From NCBI GenBank assembly GCA_032716605.1, contig CM064481.1, positions 16,424,811-16,488,810 of the forward strand: 64,000 nucleotides of DNA, given 5' to 3'. The translations under genes were made by a program, and so were the position numbers. Below, piece after piece: positions 1 to 12,700 of the stretch (positions are counted from its first letter, which is position 1; each line of letters starts with the position of its first letter). This stretch comes from Paralithodes platypus. Lineage: Eukaryota > Arthropoda > Malacostraca > Decapoda > Lithodidae. The notes under the pieces are model-generated. The model ran no database searches. It was not told where the DNA came from and saw nothing but the letters and a program-made list of their open reading frames with translations.

Positions 1-229
1 GAGAAGGGTTGGGTGTGAAGGGGGATCAGCAGGGTTGGGCCAATCAGCGCTCTGCAGACCCCCGTAATCCTGCGTTAATCTCTAACCGTTTTGGTAAGAT
101 GATCCTCAGGGTATTAGAGTGTTGAGCCTATAATTGGGCTTTGTAATTGGGGTTGTGTGGGACAGGGATCTGCCTTGCTTAGGCCAATCGGCTTTCTGCA
201 GACTCCCATTTTTCTTATGTTCTTATGTT

Positions 230-235
<6 letters not shown>
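1..235 (+). repeat. probable 3' end of a LINE with TTCTTATG tail
   Basis: Non-coding sequence that finishes in a short tandem of the octamer TTCTTATG and then runs straight into (TA)n. Short tandem tails of this kind are typical of CR1/L2-type LINE 3' ends. No reading frame of the parent element is visible before the window edge, so the family assignment is a guess. Confidence 0.35.
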
Positions 236-271
<36 letters not shown>

Positions 272-332
272 TATATATATATATATATATATATAATTAT
301 GACTGTGTTCCTTTTGAATCTTTGAATATCTT

Positions 333-466
333 CTAGGTGAATGTCTTTGCCGTCCAGTGAATGGTGATGAAGGTTCCCCATCTACGTCGCTAGCACGAAG
401 GCCTGGCAGTGGGTCCCATCCCCCCTCTCCTACACCTCCCCACCCATGTTACTGTAAGGATGGTGA
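333..466 (+). pseudogene. duplicated 5' coding segment of the DNA polymerase B gene
   Basis: This stretch is clearly related to 9797-9890, the beginning of the polymerase B gene. Both copies follow a CTAG or ATAG acceptor-like sequence and open the same reading frame (CLCRxVNGDEGSP). Here the frame continues through a Pro/Ser-rich segment and ends near GATGGTGAGTAT, which looks like a splice donor. The copies differ at many bases but keep the frame, so the duplication looks old. It could be an alternative first exon or the remnant of a second polymerase copy. The (TA)n sequence on both sides gives no further clue. Confidence 0.5.
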
Positions 467-524
467 GTATATAACTTTATGAGGATGTTTAACCTTACTC
501 CGGATCGGACCAACCCTGACCCAA

Positions 525-571
<47 letters not shown>

Positions 572-763
572 TATAGTTGTACATTATATATATATATATA
601 TATATATATACTATAGTTGTACATTATATATATATATATATATATATATACTATAGTTGTACATTATATATATATATATATATATACTATAGTTGTACAT
701 TTATGTTCCACACACTCTTTTCCCTTTAAGTGTAGCCTACATATATATATATATATATACAGT
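525..763. repeat. (TA)n tract with interspersed minisatellite
   Basis: Alternating TA is interrupted four times by the motif ACTATAGTTGTACAT at about 571, 611, 651 and 685. The result is a 35-46 bp higher-order tandem repeat. Another (TA)n run lies at 233-296. Open frames across it encode only Tyr/Ile runs and are not genes. Confidence 0.85.
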
Positions 764-827
764 ATAATTATATGTTTGAAGAATACTTTGTTCCTGAGAC
801 AAACCTTATACATATTTATATATACAT

Positions 828-3800
828 TAAAATGCCCCAGAACGAGAAGCCCAACACAGAAGCCATGAACGAACACCACACAGAAACACCAAAGGAAAGG
901 TCCACAGAACGAAAGGACCAGCTGACCGAGCCCGCCATTCCAGACAGGCCCCAGCCCGCAGGGCTAAACAGCTCCAGGACACACCCATTTACCTTTTCTA
1001 AAACTGACCATTTTCCACACCTCACGTACACTAACCCCCTTGTGTCCTACACTCCTAACTACAAAGATGATGAACAAGAATATACATTCATATTAAAAAC
1101 ATGCCCTGTCCCGACGTTGAGCCAATGCCAACACATCAGACAGCCATAAATATATCTATGTATGTTCTTACATCCGAGAAGTAGATGTTATATATCTTTG
1201 AAGTTCAAACACCCACGCTTGTCCCTAGACCTCGTATATCATTTTCCATGACGATTATAGATATATGTAACCCATGCTCAGTCGCCCCTTGCATTGCTCC
1301 TCTAGTAACTAAGTATTAATATTAACATTCCCTAACATCTTGTCTTGCCAGACTAAGCTTCTGAAGACCCATCGCCCCATAAATCTATGTATGCAATCCT
1401 TAGGTTAAGTATTTTTCTCCGCCATTGTGTTCACCTTTTTCCATTTACTTTCCACAATTGTCATACGTCTTCCCCTTGCCTCCTTCGTATCCACAGCCCA
1501 CACTACGCCAATTTATTTTGTGTCTTACACCTCTTACCCCAACCAGAGATTGTATAAGATAACCTGGTTACCAGTATCTGTCATAAGTACCCCGAAACAA
1601 TAACTAAGTACCCCTACGAACTGCCGCTGTGGGTGGTATTTTATATTTAATAGAAAACGCAGTTCCCAGGGCCAACTAATAGTATCCATAACCCTCTGAC
1701 TGATCACATAACTCTATCTTTTCCAGACTCATATACCACCCCATAGTTGCATTCCCCGGTAGCATTTGGCTAACGTATTCTACTGCCTTTTCAAACTTCC
1801 ATATCAATTGTAGCCTAATGCCACCCCCACGCCCAGGGACCTTAGGGGCAAAATTTCCCTGTAGCCCTTGAACTCCCCCCCCCCCCCTCTCATTAAGACA
1901 CCCGCGCTTCTCGACTCTTGTCCGACCTAGCCTCTCTCTCATACCTCTTGAAGATCCTTGAATTGTCCGTTACTAACGCTCTCCAACCTTTTATATATAT
2001 ACTCCTATCCAGCCTACCTTCACTTAGTAGGCCAGAACAACATTAGAACTTTACTAGCCCCTTGCATGCCATCTATTCTCTTACAACACATTCACAACCC
2101 TGCACCCAATGGTCGTCGGTGCGAGGCTAGCCGCCCCGCCAGTAACTAACTTCTATTGCCATACTTCCAGATAAATGTGGCAGAGTTAGCAACCCAGTCT
2201 CCACCATATCCAGCAAACCCTACAATTAACAACCAGCCGAGTAAAACCAGCTAGCTAAGGCACCTTCGGTTTTGGTATTAAAGACACTCACATCTGTCTC
2301 ATACACAGAGGGTTATTACAAACACTGGTGATATGGCAAGCCCCTAGCCACAGCCGCCGGACGACTATATCAGAGAGAGGGCGCCCAGCTCCCCCTTTTT
2401 GCCCACCCGAGGAGGGAGACCCCCACCCCCGCGGAGGTATACCTGACCCCTGTTTTGACTTTCGAGTCATTGCCAGGTAGCACAGGAATTCTTCCTATCA
2501 ATGAACTAACCATGAATGACTAACACCTTTACTAACCTCTATTAACTCACAATAAACCATTTACCTTTCTTGCATGCTCTGATCACTAAATTAGCACCTC
2601 AGCTATACCATAGAATGAAGATTGAACAATCTAGAGAGACGCTCCTATCACAGCTGTCCCCATCCTCCTCGCAAAGTAGATCCAGTCTCTCTCCCCTAAA
2701 TACGTCCAGTATAGCCAAAATAGTACCTCTTACTAAGGCTCAGTTATACGAAAATATAAAGGCTTCCTATCGCCCTGTGCCACAACAGTAAATACCATCT
2801 TACCTAGTCCCCATATCTATTGAGAGCTCAATTAAGTCCATAAGACTCGAGATCCCTACTGTCTACAGGGTCCAGAACAGAGCCTATAAATCTAACTCCC
2901 GCCCCCAGTCAAATCAGTTGAAAGCTAGACACCAACCAGGGGTCACTACCCTGCAGTTAATTTCTAGCTCTGCCCTTGTGTTGTTCCGGAGTGAGATCCC
3001 AGAACCGGCAGACTCCGTGGCAGATTTGGATAGAAGGACCTGCCCACGTATTGAAGAACTTCACACATATGGCCCCCCTGGACGGCCGCGGAACCAGTCG
3101 TTAGCCCCCAACATCATGGACGCAAGATAACCAGGACCAGACCCATCAGATACTACCCAAGATTCCCTTTAGCAGTACTACATATTACTGTGCTGTTTTA
3201 GATTCACTAATTAATATTTCTACGAAGTGGCTAAGACCTTGCCCAGTGTAATTCATACTTAACCATTCCATTTGGGACGTACTAAGCGATCAGTGCTCTT
3301 TAATTAACAGGCGACCTTGACTCTCGTAATTACTTAATTCAGATATTAAAACTCTAGTGATATCTAACGTTCGCCCACTGATTTGCGTTCTATGTATTTC
3401 TGAGACAAGGATATAAAACTTAGATCAGTACCCCCTGAGGTTACTAGAATTCCCGTGCTCTAAAAATACGTGTGTCTAATCTAGTCTGTGAACTACTACT
3501 TGTGCACCAGAGCTACCAGTAATAAATCTAACAGTGAATATGAATCTATAAGTAACATTGATGGTCTTCGGTATATAAACCTGTGAAATCAAAGCCAGTG
3601 ATCAGAAGATTAATACCTGAACGTTGGAAGTGGGAGACTAGGCTCCATCCAGATCCACTTATGCTAGTGTTGTTCAATTCTATTATATTGTCTTACACAA
3701 GTATTCTGCAGTGGTATATCAATAAACATGATCATGTAACTTGCTACCATGTGTTTCTTTGTGTTCTCTATTCCTCATATCTTGTATTGTGCATGCAGCC

Positions 3801-3867
3801 TTATATACCCAGTCAATTTAGAACTCACATTACCCAAGTTAAACCTGTAGAAAAACAGGGCATAACA
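828..3867 (+). repeat. 5' LTR (3,040 bp)
   Basis: Nearly identical to 6744-9781. Scanning both copies I found only about a dozen differences, for example a one-base T-run difference near 1413-1417, a C-run difference near 1876 and CATGATC versus CGTGATC near 3728. LTRs are identical at insertion, so this is a young insertion. Small open frames inside (2570-2791, 2918-3130, 3583-3867) resemble no family I know. TATATAA at about 3572 lies near the 3' part of the LTR and could be a promoter, but this is not demonstrated. Confidence 0.92.
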
Positions 3868-3886
3868 TTGGCGGCAGCGGTGGTTC
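3868..3886 (+). other. putative primer binding site
   Basis: TTGGCGGCAGCGGTGG lies immediately inside the 5' LTR, where an LTR element pairs with a tRNA 3' end. The TGGCG core resembles primer sites of many gypsy-type elements. I have not matched it to a specific tRNA. Confidence 0.5.
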
Positions 3887-3937
3887 TTGATTCGGATAAA
3901 AGGTTGCATTACACTGCAAGTTTGGAACAGTAGAAGC

Positions 3938-4630
3938 ATGGCAACATCGCGAAATCTTCAGCCACTCGCACACATTCCCAAGTATGATGTAAACACATAT
4001 GATATCACCAGTTACTTAGACATAATAAAGCCAGTGTACGATGTGGTACTTCATAATGACCGCGAAAAAATCGCCATGGCAATTTTGCATATTGTACAGT
4101 TGGGAGAAGCCGTTTCCCAACTTGTTGATAAGCCTACCTTTAAAGAATTTATTCACCAAATGGTGACACAGAATACGCCAGAGAGTACCTGGAACCAGTT
4201 TCGATCCTTCGTGATCCGGACTTTAGATCCACTTTTGGGTTCCCCCGTCGCCCCCAAAATAATAAAAGTCGACGAGATCAAGTATGAAGGGGATATAAAT
4301 GTGACCCTCATACAACTCTACAGATACGTGAGGACCACGTATAGCTATGAAGATTACGACCAACAAAATGAACTCTTATTCACCGCATTGTTAAACATCC
4401 TCCCACCCCACATCACCGCCCATCTCGACCCGTATGGCTTATTCGAAGAACATATGCTCGCCATCAGAGAAGAATGCCTACGCAGTTCGATGAATCCCCT
4501 ATCCAACCTTTTAGCCCCTATCCAAGACTCCGTGCACCCTTCCAAAATGACTTCCGGTGAAAGTCCAACCCCAGTGAACTCTTCCCCCACCAACCCTCCG
4601 CAGCCCCCCCCAACAAGCCCCATATTCTAG
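3938..4630 (+). CDS. Gag-like capsid protein of the giant-LTR element
   Basis: A 230-residue ORF starts at the first ATG in frame after the primer site, about 70 bases inside the LTR. An upstream in-frame extension into the LTR is possible but less likely. The middle of the protein is helical and acidic, with patterns such as WNQFRSFVIRTLDPLL and ENDEL-like acidic turns. This fits a retrotransposon capsid, but I see no CCHC zinc knuckle and cannot assign a named Gag family. The C-terminus becomes Pro/Ser/Thr-rich and ends at a TAG. The same composition continues in other frames to about 6350, which suggests the original protein was longer and has been frameshifted. A Gag role is inferred mainly from position between the LTRs. 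Confidence 0.55.
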   Translation: MATSRNLQPLAHIPKYDVNTYDITSYLDIIKPVYDVVLHNDREKIAMAILHIVQLGEAVSQLVDKPTFKEFIHQMVTQNTPESTWNQFRSFVIRTLDPLLGSPVAPKIIKVDEIKYEGDINVTLIQLYRYVRTTYSYEDYDQQNELLFTALLNILPPHITAHLDPYGLFEEHMLAIREECLRSSMNPLSNLLAPIQDSVHPSKMTSGESPTPVNSSPTNPPQPPPTSPIF

Positions 4631-4639
4631 CTATGCCTA

Positions 4640-6350
4640 CCTATGTAGGCCTACCACAACATATTTTCCCCATGACCCCAGAAATGTTCAGCTATCCCCC
4701 CACCAACAAAATTTCCCTTGTGACAGTTTTTCGTCGGTAGCTTGTGACAGTTTTCAGTCAGTAGCCCCCTTCCACCCCCACACAATTCACACCCCTAGAA
4801 AACTTCGAAACCCCACACTTGACTCGCCCTCTCATGTCAAACAAACTCACCAGTCCCAGATAACCTCTAACCAGACCGAGACTGCCACCAAGAAAATTCC
4901 CCAAACTCGTCCTGTTAATGTCAAACAAACCCACCAACCCCAGATAACCGCTAACCAGACCGTGACTGCCACCAAGAAGATTCCTAAAAATCGTCCTGTT
5001 AACAACCCCAAATCAATAGATCAGTCCTCTACCAATAACCCCTGTTCTACACCTAACTCTTCCCCCACCAACCCGCCGCAGTCCCCCCAACAAATCCCGT
5101 TTCCTAACTCGCTCACCTCTCACCACCCTGACCCTCCCACACGCGCCGTTAATCCTCCCCTCACGCGTGACGACCTAAGGACCCAACTATGTTCCCCCCC
5201 TTCCCCCAGAAATACTCAGCTATTCCCCCACCAACCAAATCTCCCTTGTGACAGTTTTCCGTCAGTAGCTCCCTTCCACCCCCCCACAATTCACACCCCT
5301 AATAAACTTCAAAACCCCACACTTGACTCACCCCTCATGACAGACAAACCCACCAACCCCAGATAACCTCTAAGCAAACCGTCACTGCCACCGACACACC
5401 CCATCACTCTGATCCTCCCACACGCGCCGTTAATCCCCCCCTCACGCGTGACCCCCACCAAAGTGATTCCCCCCCCCTCATGCGTACCGAACACCTGCTC
5501 ACCAGTCGGTCCCCCACCATCATGAGCCCAGCTAAACTATCAACCTCCCCCTCTTCACCGTTACCCCACCCGCCCCAAATTGACTCACCCCCTCATGACA
5601 GACAAACCCACCAACCCCAGATAACCTCTAAGCAAACCGTCACTGCCACCGACACACCCCACCACTCGGATCCTCCCACACGCGCCGTTAATCCCCCCTC
5701 ACGCGTGACCCCCACCAAAGTGATTTCCCCCCCTCATGCGTACCGAACACCTGCTCACCAGTCGGTCCCCCACCATCATGAGCCCAGCTAAACTTTCAAC
5801 CTCTCCCTCTTCACCGTTACCCCACCCGCCCCAAATTCCCCCCCCAAAGATCCCGCTCGACGAAATACCACTCTCATCCCAATCCAACCACAAAACTGTT
5901 TCCACCTTGGCTAAACCCCAAAATACTCTCTCTCTCGCCCCAAACAACATAATCAACCTCTCAACTTCAACCACTCCTCGAAATCCCATCCATGTCTCTC
6001 CCGGAAATAAAATCAGTCTAAATTCAACCCCTCTCAAACCACAACCCTGCCTGCCCAGACCCCCCCCACCATCTCCCTATCAAATCCCCACACCCCAAAC
6101 CTCCAAACCACCCGATCATAGTAAACTCTCAACCTTCAGCCTTACTCACCCTTCCCCAAACCCCACTCACGACCACAACTCTCTACACAATTCAACCCCT
6201 CCCCAGCACCAACCTCTTCCGCAACAACAACCCCGACTCGACCTGCCCATTTCATCTTTAAAACCCCCCTATCACTACCCCCGGAAACCACTTAGACCCC
6301 CCCTCCAAAACTGGCCCCGGGCCAGCTCGCCCCCAGACCCACATTCCTAA
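4640..6350 (+). pseudogene. decayed proline-rich Gag tail with internal tandem repeats
   Basis: C-rich sequence with long Pro/Ser/Thr/Asn open stretches in shifting frames (4962-5366, 5480-5791, 5736-6350). It contains a tandem duplication of about 258 bp (5325-5580 and 5581-5835) built on sequence such as CACCAGTCGGTCCCCCACC, and shorter diverged copies near 4740-4990. I read it as the former low-complexity C-terminal part of the Gag ORF. It may instead be a non-coding C-rich spacer. No enzymatic motif is present. Confidence 0.5.
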
Positions 6351-6699
6351 CGACAAGAACTAACGGTAGATCCACCCCAATATTCACTTAAAATCAGGAT
6401 TGGTAGAGGAGGTGGGTCATGCCGGCTCGTCCACAGTCCAGCCTCCCTACCACTCTTGACCTAGATTCCAAGCTTCACTTCTCATTAAAATTTATAATTT
6501 TTTCATTCATTCATTCATTCATGATGAGGATATTATTGTACTTGATTTTTTTTTGATTTTTTTTTTCAATTCCTAGGCGATTGGGCATGATTCTATAAAT
6601 TTACATGTTTTCCATATACTGTATATATTATTTTTTTCCCTTAGTCATACTACTTTTCTTGTTAACCTACACTTTTCTGACTATGCTTCTTTTTACTTC

Positions 6700-6743
6700 A
6701 CCCTTGAGGCTCGAGGACGAGCCTATAATGAAGGAGAGGGAAG
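6700..6743 (+). other. hairpin and polypurine tract before the 3' LTR
   Basis: AAGGAGAGGGAAG (6731-6743) abuts the 3' LTR, as expected for the plus-strand primer of reverse transcription. Just upstream, AGGCTCG and CGAGCCT can form a 7-bp stem. Position and composition support the polypurine tract; the hairpin's role is unknown. Confidence 0.7.
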
Positions 6744-9700
6744 TAAAATGCCCCAGAACGAGAAGCCCAACACAGAAGCCATGAACGAACACCACACAGA
6801 AACACCAAAGGAAAGGTCCACAGAACGAAAGGACCAGCTGACCGAGCCCGCCATTCCAGACAGGCCCCAGCCCGTAGGGCTAAACAGCTCCAGGACACAC
6901 CCATTTACCTTTTCTAAAACTGACCATTTTCCACACCTCACGTACACTAACCCCCTTGTGTCCTACACTCCTAACTACAAAGATGATGAACAAGAATATA
7001 CATTCATATTAAAAACATGCCCTGTCCCGACGTTGAGCCAATGCCAACACATCAGACAGCCATAAATATATCTATGTATGTTCTTACATCCGAGAAGTAG
7101 ATGTTATATATCTTAGAAGTTCAAACACCCACGCTTGTCCCTAGACCTCGTATATCATTTTCCATGACGAGTATAGATATATGTAACCCGTGCTCAGTCG
7201 CCCCTTGCATTGCTCCTCTAGTAACTAAGTATTAATATTAACATTCCCTAACATCTTGTCTTGCCAGACTAAGCTTCTGAAGACCCATCGCCCCATAAAT
7301 CTATGTATGCAATCCTTAGGTTAAGTATTTTCTCCGCCATTGTGTTCACCTTTTTCCATTTACTTTCCACAATTGTCATACGTCTTCCCCTTGCCTCCTT
7401 CGTATCCACAGCCCACACTACGCCAATTTATTTTGTGTCTTACACCTCTTACCCCAACCAGAGATTGTATAAGATAACCTGGTTACCAGTATCTGTCATA
7501 AGTACCCCGAAACAATAACTAAGTACCCCTACGAACTGCCGCTGTGGGTGGTATTTTATATTTAATAGAAAACGCAGTTCCCAGGGCCAACTAATAGTAT
7601 CCATAACCCTCTGACTGATCACATAACTCTATCTTTTCCAGACTCATATACCACCCCATAGTTGCATTCCCCGGTAGCATTTGGCTAACGTATTCTACTG
7701 CCTTTTCAAACTTCCATATCAATTGTAGCCTAATGCCACCCCCACGCCCAGGGATCTTAGGGGCAAAATTTCCCTGTAGCCCTTGAACTCCCCCCCCCCC
7801 CTCTCATTAAGACACCCGCGCTTCTCGACTCTTGTCCGACCTAGCCTCTCTCTCATACCTCTTGAAGATCCTTGAATTGTCCGTTACTAACGCTCTCCAA
7901 CCTTTTATATATATACTCCTATCCAGCCTACCTTCACTTAGTAGGCCAGAACAACATTAGAACTTTACTAGCCCCTTGCATGCCATCTATTCTCTTACAA
8001 CACATTCACAACCCTGCACCCAATGGTCGTCGGTGCGAGGCTAGCCGCCCCGCCAGTAACTAACTTCTATTGCCATACTTCCAGATAAATGTGGCAGAGT
8101 TAGCAACCCAGTCTCCACCATATCCAGCAAACCCTACAATTAACAACCAGCCGAGTAAAACCAGCTAGCTAAGGCACCTTCGGTTTTGGTATTAAAGACA
8201 CTCACATCTGTCTCATACACAGAGGGTTATTACAAACACTGGTGATATGGCAAGCCCCTAGCCACAGCCGCCGGACGACTATATCAGAGAGAGGGCGCCC
8301 AGCTCCCCCTTTTTGCCCACCCGAGGAGGGAGACCCCCACCCCCGCGGAGGTATACCTGACCCCTGTTTTGACTTTCGAGTCATTGCCAGGTAGCACAGG
8401 AATTCTTCCTATCAATGAACTAACCATGAATGACTAACACCTTTACTAACCTCTATTAACTCACAATAAACCATTTACCTTTCTTGCATGCTCTGATCAC
8501 TAAATTAGCACCTCAGCTATACCATAGAATGAAGATTGAACAATCTAGAGAGACGCTCCTATCACAGCTGTCCCCATCCTCCTCGCAAAGTAGATCCAGT
8601 CTCTCTCCCCTAAATACGTCCAGTATAGCCAAAATAGTACCTCTTACTAAGGCTCAGTTATACGAAAATATAAAGGCTTCCTATCGCCCTGTGCCACAAC
8701 AGTAAATACCATCTTACCTAGTCCCCATATCTATTGAGAGCTCAATTAAGTCCATAAGACTCGAGATCCCTACTGTCTACAGGGTCCAGAACAGAGCCTA
8801 TAAATCTAACTCCCGCCCCCAGTCAAATCAGTTGAAAGCTAGACACCAACCAGGGGTCACTACCCTGCAGTTAATTTCTAGCTCTGCCCTTGTGTTGTTC
8901 CGGAGTGAGATCCCAGAACCGGCAGACTCCGTGGCAGATTTGGATAGAAGGACCTGCCCACGTATTGAAGAACTTCACACATATGGCCCCCCTGGACGGC
9001 CGCGGAACCAGTCGTTAGCCCCCAACATCATGGACGCAAGATAACCAGGACCAGACCCATCAGATACTACCCAAGATTCCCTTTAGCAGTACTACATATT
9101 ACTGTGCTGTTTTAGATTCACTAATTAATATTTCTACGAAGTGGCTAAGACCTTGCCCAGTGTAATTCATACTTAACCATTCCATTTGGGACGTACTAAG
9201 CGATCAGTGCTCTTTAATTAACAGGCGACCTTGACTCTCGTAATTACTTAATTCAGATATTAAAACTCTAGTGATATCTAACGTTCGCCCACTGATTTGC
9301 GTTCTATGTATTTCTGAGACAAGGATATAAAACTTAGATCAGTACCCCCTGAGGTTACTAGAATTCCCGTGCTCTAAAAATACGTGTGTCTAATCTAGTC
9401 TGTGAACTACTACTTGTGCACCAGAGCTACCAGTAATAAATCTAACAGTGAATATGAATCTATAAGTAACATTGATGGTCTTCGGTATATAAACCTGTGA
9501 AATCAAAGCCAGTGATCAGAAGATTAATACCTGAACGTTGGAAGTGGGAGACTAGGCTCCATCCAGATCCACTTATGCTAGTGTTGTTCAATTCTATTAT
9601 ATTGTCTTACACAAGTATTCTGCAGTGGTATATCAATAAACGTGATCATGTAACTTGCTACCATGTGTTTCTTTGTGTTCTCTATTCCTCATATCTTGTA

Positions 9701-9781
9701 TTGTGCATGCAGCCTTATATACCCAGTCAATTTAGAACTCACATTACCCAAGTTAAACCTGTAGAAAAACAGGGCATAACA
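6744..9781 (+). repeat. 3' LTR (3,038 bp)
   Basis: Direct repeat of 828-3867 with the same TAAAATGCCC and GGGCATAACA ends, followed by the TACAT target duplication. Its downstream junction is only about 17 bases before the acceptor-like end of a TA-rich stretch that opens the polymerase B reading frame. Confidence 0.92.
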
Positions 9782-9798
9782 TACATATTATATTATAG

Positions 9799-12700
9799 GT
9801 ACATGTCTTTGTCGGCGAGTGAATGGTGATGAGGGCTCCCCACCTATGTTACTAGCACAAAGGTCCGGCAGTGCGTTCCGTCCACCCTCACCTCAACCGG
9901 GTCCCAGTGGTTGGCGTCCCCCTCCACCTCCCGACCCACCACCACCGTCTCCCCCCTCACCCTCATCCGGTGAGGAGGATGATGAAGGGGAGAGCAAGGA
10001 GGAAGAGGACCGTTTACCACTTCGTATTGGGACGGCCTACGCTTATCGGGGTAGATATGAAGCCCATTCCTACGATGTTCCTCATAGGTATGCGGTGGAT
10101 CCATTATTCTATCTTACCTTTTTTCGTGAGTTTTATATTGGGGAAATAAGACAGTATATGGATAGGTATGGGAGGTTCCCACCATCCTTTAAAGTATTTG
10201 CCGAAATGGAAATAGTGTTAGTAAAGAACCTAATGGATGGGGGAGTAGAGTTTAAAACACATTTTATGGGGTTTAAAATTAAATGTATAACCAGGCAGGA
10301 TATAGAAGAATTGGTGAATGGGTGGATAAGTCATATGTCAGAGAATATTGAAAAACATGTGGCCAGTTGTGAGGGGTCGGGTCTTATTATTAATTCTATT
10401 AAAAAGTTTACCATAGCTTACCATGCTTTAATGGTGCGTGATAGGATGGGGGAATATATCCCCTATCCACCTAATGTCCGTGGACCATCACATGTGTACA
10501 ACCCCTCTGGGAATGGAGCCTCCTGTGTCATACAATGTGTGACGGCCTTTCGGTGTAGGGAACGTGGGATGGCGTGGAGGAATATTAATCGGGTTGTGGC
10601 AACGTTAAATGGGTGTCGGAGGTATTGCGTGATTGATGGGGCCATGGTGATGGGTACTGGCGTTACCTGGGAGGAATTATCCGTATTAGAGAATCTGAAT
10701 AATGTCTCTCTATATGTATATACCTTAACGGGAGTTAGGGAGGATGATGGTGGGTTTCGTCATTACCTGAGTTTGTCCCGTAAGGGTAAACGAGGGGATG
10801 GCGCACCCATTGTACCACTATTACTATTAGGGGGCCGTCATATGACACTTATTAAAGACTTGGAAAGGTATTATACCACACTTACACGTATGATAATTCC
10901 CCCTGGGTTTAATATGTGCCGAATATGTTGTTTACGCATGACCGATGAGGATGAGGTGGCATTTGAGAGGGCGCGGAAGTGTGGTCTGTGTGGTGAAAAC
11001 TTTCCTCCCACCCCGGGTAATAAACACCGACACCATAACCACGCTCTGCGTGACGGTAACTATATAGGGGCTCTCTGTGCCCGCTGTAATATGCAGTGCC
11101 GTGATACCCGGTGCCGTCTTATATGCATAGCTCATAATATGAGTTATGACATGGGACTAATAATGAAGGAGGTAACCCATGTACAGAAAAGGGTGAAATT
11201 GCTAGTTAGGCCAGGCCTAAGGTTTTTTAGTGTTTATATTGATGACCTTGCCTTTATTGATAGTTTGGCGATAATGAATGCCAGGTTGGCTAGTTTGGTG
11301 GAAAGTCATGTTGCGGCGGGTGAGACCTTGGCATATGCGAGAGTGATGGTGGATCATTTACCACCTGCGGCGATAGAGTTGGTATCCACCGGTAAGCAAT
11401 ACTTTTGTTATGACTATTTGGACAGTATGGAAAAGTTAGATGACCGGGTCCTACCACCTAGAGACCGTTTTAATAATGTGTTTTCCGGTAAGGGACTTAC
11501 CCCCGATGAGTACGCTCACGCATGTCGTGTGTGGGATATGGTGGGTTGTGCAAATTTGGGTGAATATATGGACATGTACTGTAGATTGGATGTGGGTCTT
11601 TTGGCTGACGTTTACACAAAGTATCGCTCGGTGTTGCAAGACTCGTACGGCCTGGATGTTTGTTATTACGTTTCCCTTAGTGCGTATGCGTTTGACGCTT
11701 TTCTATACCAATCAGCCTTTAAATTAGATCGGATTTATGACCCGCATATGTACGGGTTGATAAGACGTAATCTTAGGGGTGGGTTTACCACCTGTGTACG
11801 TCAATGCGTGACTGTCGATAACCCTCTCATTAATGAGGAGTATGTGGGTGACACTCCCTCATACCTCTTTTACCTTGACTGGAACAGTCTTTATGGGTTT
11901 GTCATGCAGGAAAGTATGCCTTCCGGTAACTTTAGGGTGTTGACTGAGGATGAAAAGGATGTGTTCTTTCAGAGGGGTTTGTCAACCTATGAGACTGACG
12001 GGGATGTGGGTTATTGGTTACACATTGACTCGAAACCAATTTCACCCGAGGTGGCACGACGAACTGACAATTTACCCCTTTCCTTGTCTCATATGAATAT
12101 ATCAGAGGGACTCCTGTCACCTTATACGAAAGGGTTATTGAGAGAGGAGGATCGCCAATGTCCAAAGGAAAATGTAAAACTTGTGGCGACTCATGCTGGG
12201 GTTAAGGACTATTTGGTATCATTGAGATTTCTAAATTTGTTGGTTGAGTTGGGGTTAGAGATTCAAATAGTTCATGCAGTTTATAGGTTTTCACAAAGTA
12301 AGTTTTTAAAACCCTTTATAGAGGGTAATATCAGAAGAAGAACTCAGACTAATTGTCCCATAAAGAATAGGCTTTTTAAACTCATGAGTAATGCCATATA
12401 CGGACGTTCCTTACTTAGTGAGACTAGGTATGGGGAAATTCACTCGTATGTTACCAATGCCGCCACCTATCTGAGGAAAGTAAGAGATATTAATTTTCAA
12501 AAGTGTATACCACTAGGGAGGGATAGGTGTAGAAGAAGGCGATTAAAATTCGCCAGCCCGCTTATTTGGGTTTCCAGATATTAGACTTTGCCAAGTTTCA
12601 CATGTATCATTTTTTTTATAAGGTCCTTAAAAGGGGTTATGGTAATAATGTAAGCTTGGTCTATAGTGATACTGATTCCTTCGTTATTAAGATGTGTGTA

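Larger units (their letters stand above)
828..9781 (+). mobile_element. non-autonomous LTR retrotransposon with giant (~3 kb) LTRs
   Basis: Two direct repeats (828-3867 and 6744-9781) enclose a 2.9 kb interior with a primer-site-like sequence, one Gag-like gene, a proline-rich decayed tail and a purine-rich tract against the 3' LTR. Each repeat starts TAAAATGCCC and ends GGGCATAACA, so the ends are an imperfect inverted repeat. The host pentamer TACAT lies directly before (823-827) and after (9782-9786) the element, which marks a clean insertion. I see no protease, RT, RNase H or integrase, so it must be mobilised in trans if active. Large size, huge LTRs and a gag-only interior resemble the LARD and TR-GAG classes of other genomes. 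The insertion lies in TA-rich DNA just before the polymerase B gene. Confidence 0.9.

Noticed and set aside
617..879. Tyr/Ile-rich small proteins on both strands
   Set aside because: Produced by (TA)n repeats.
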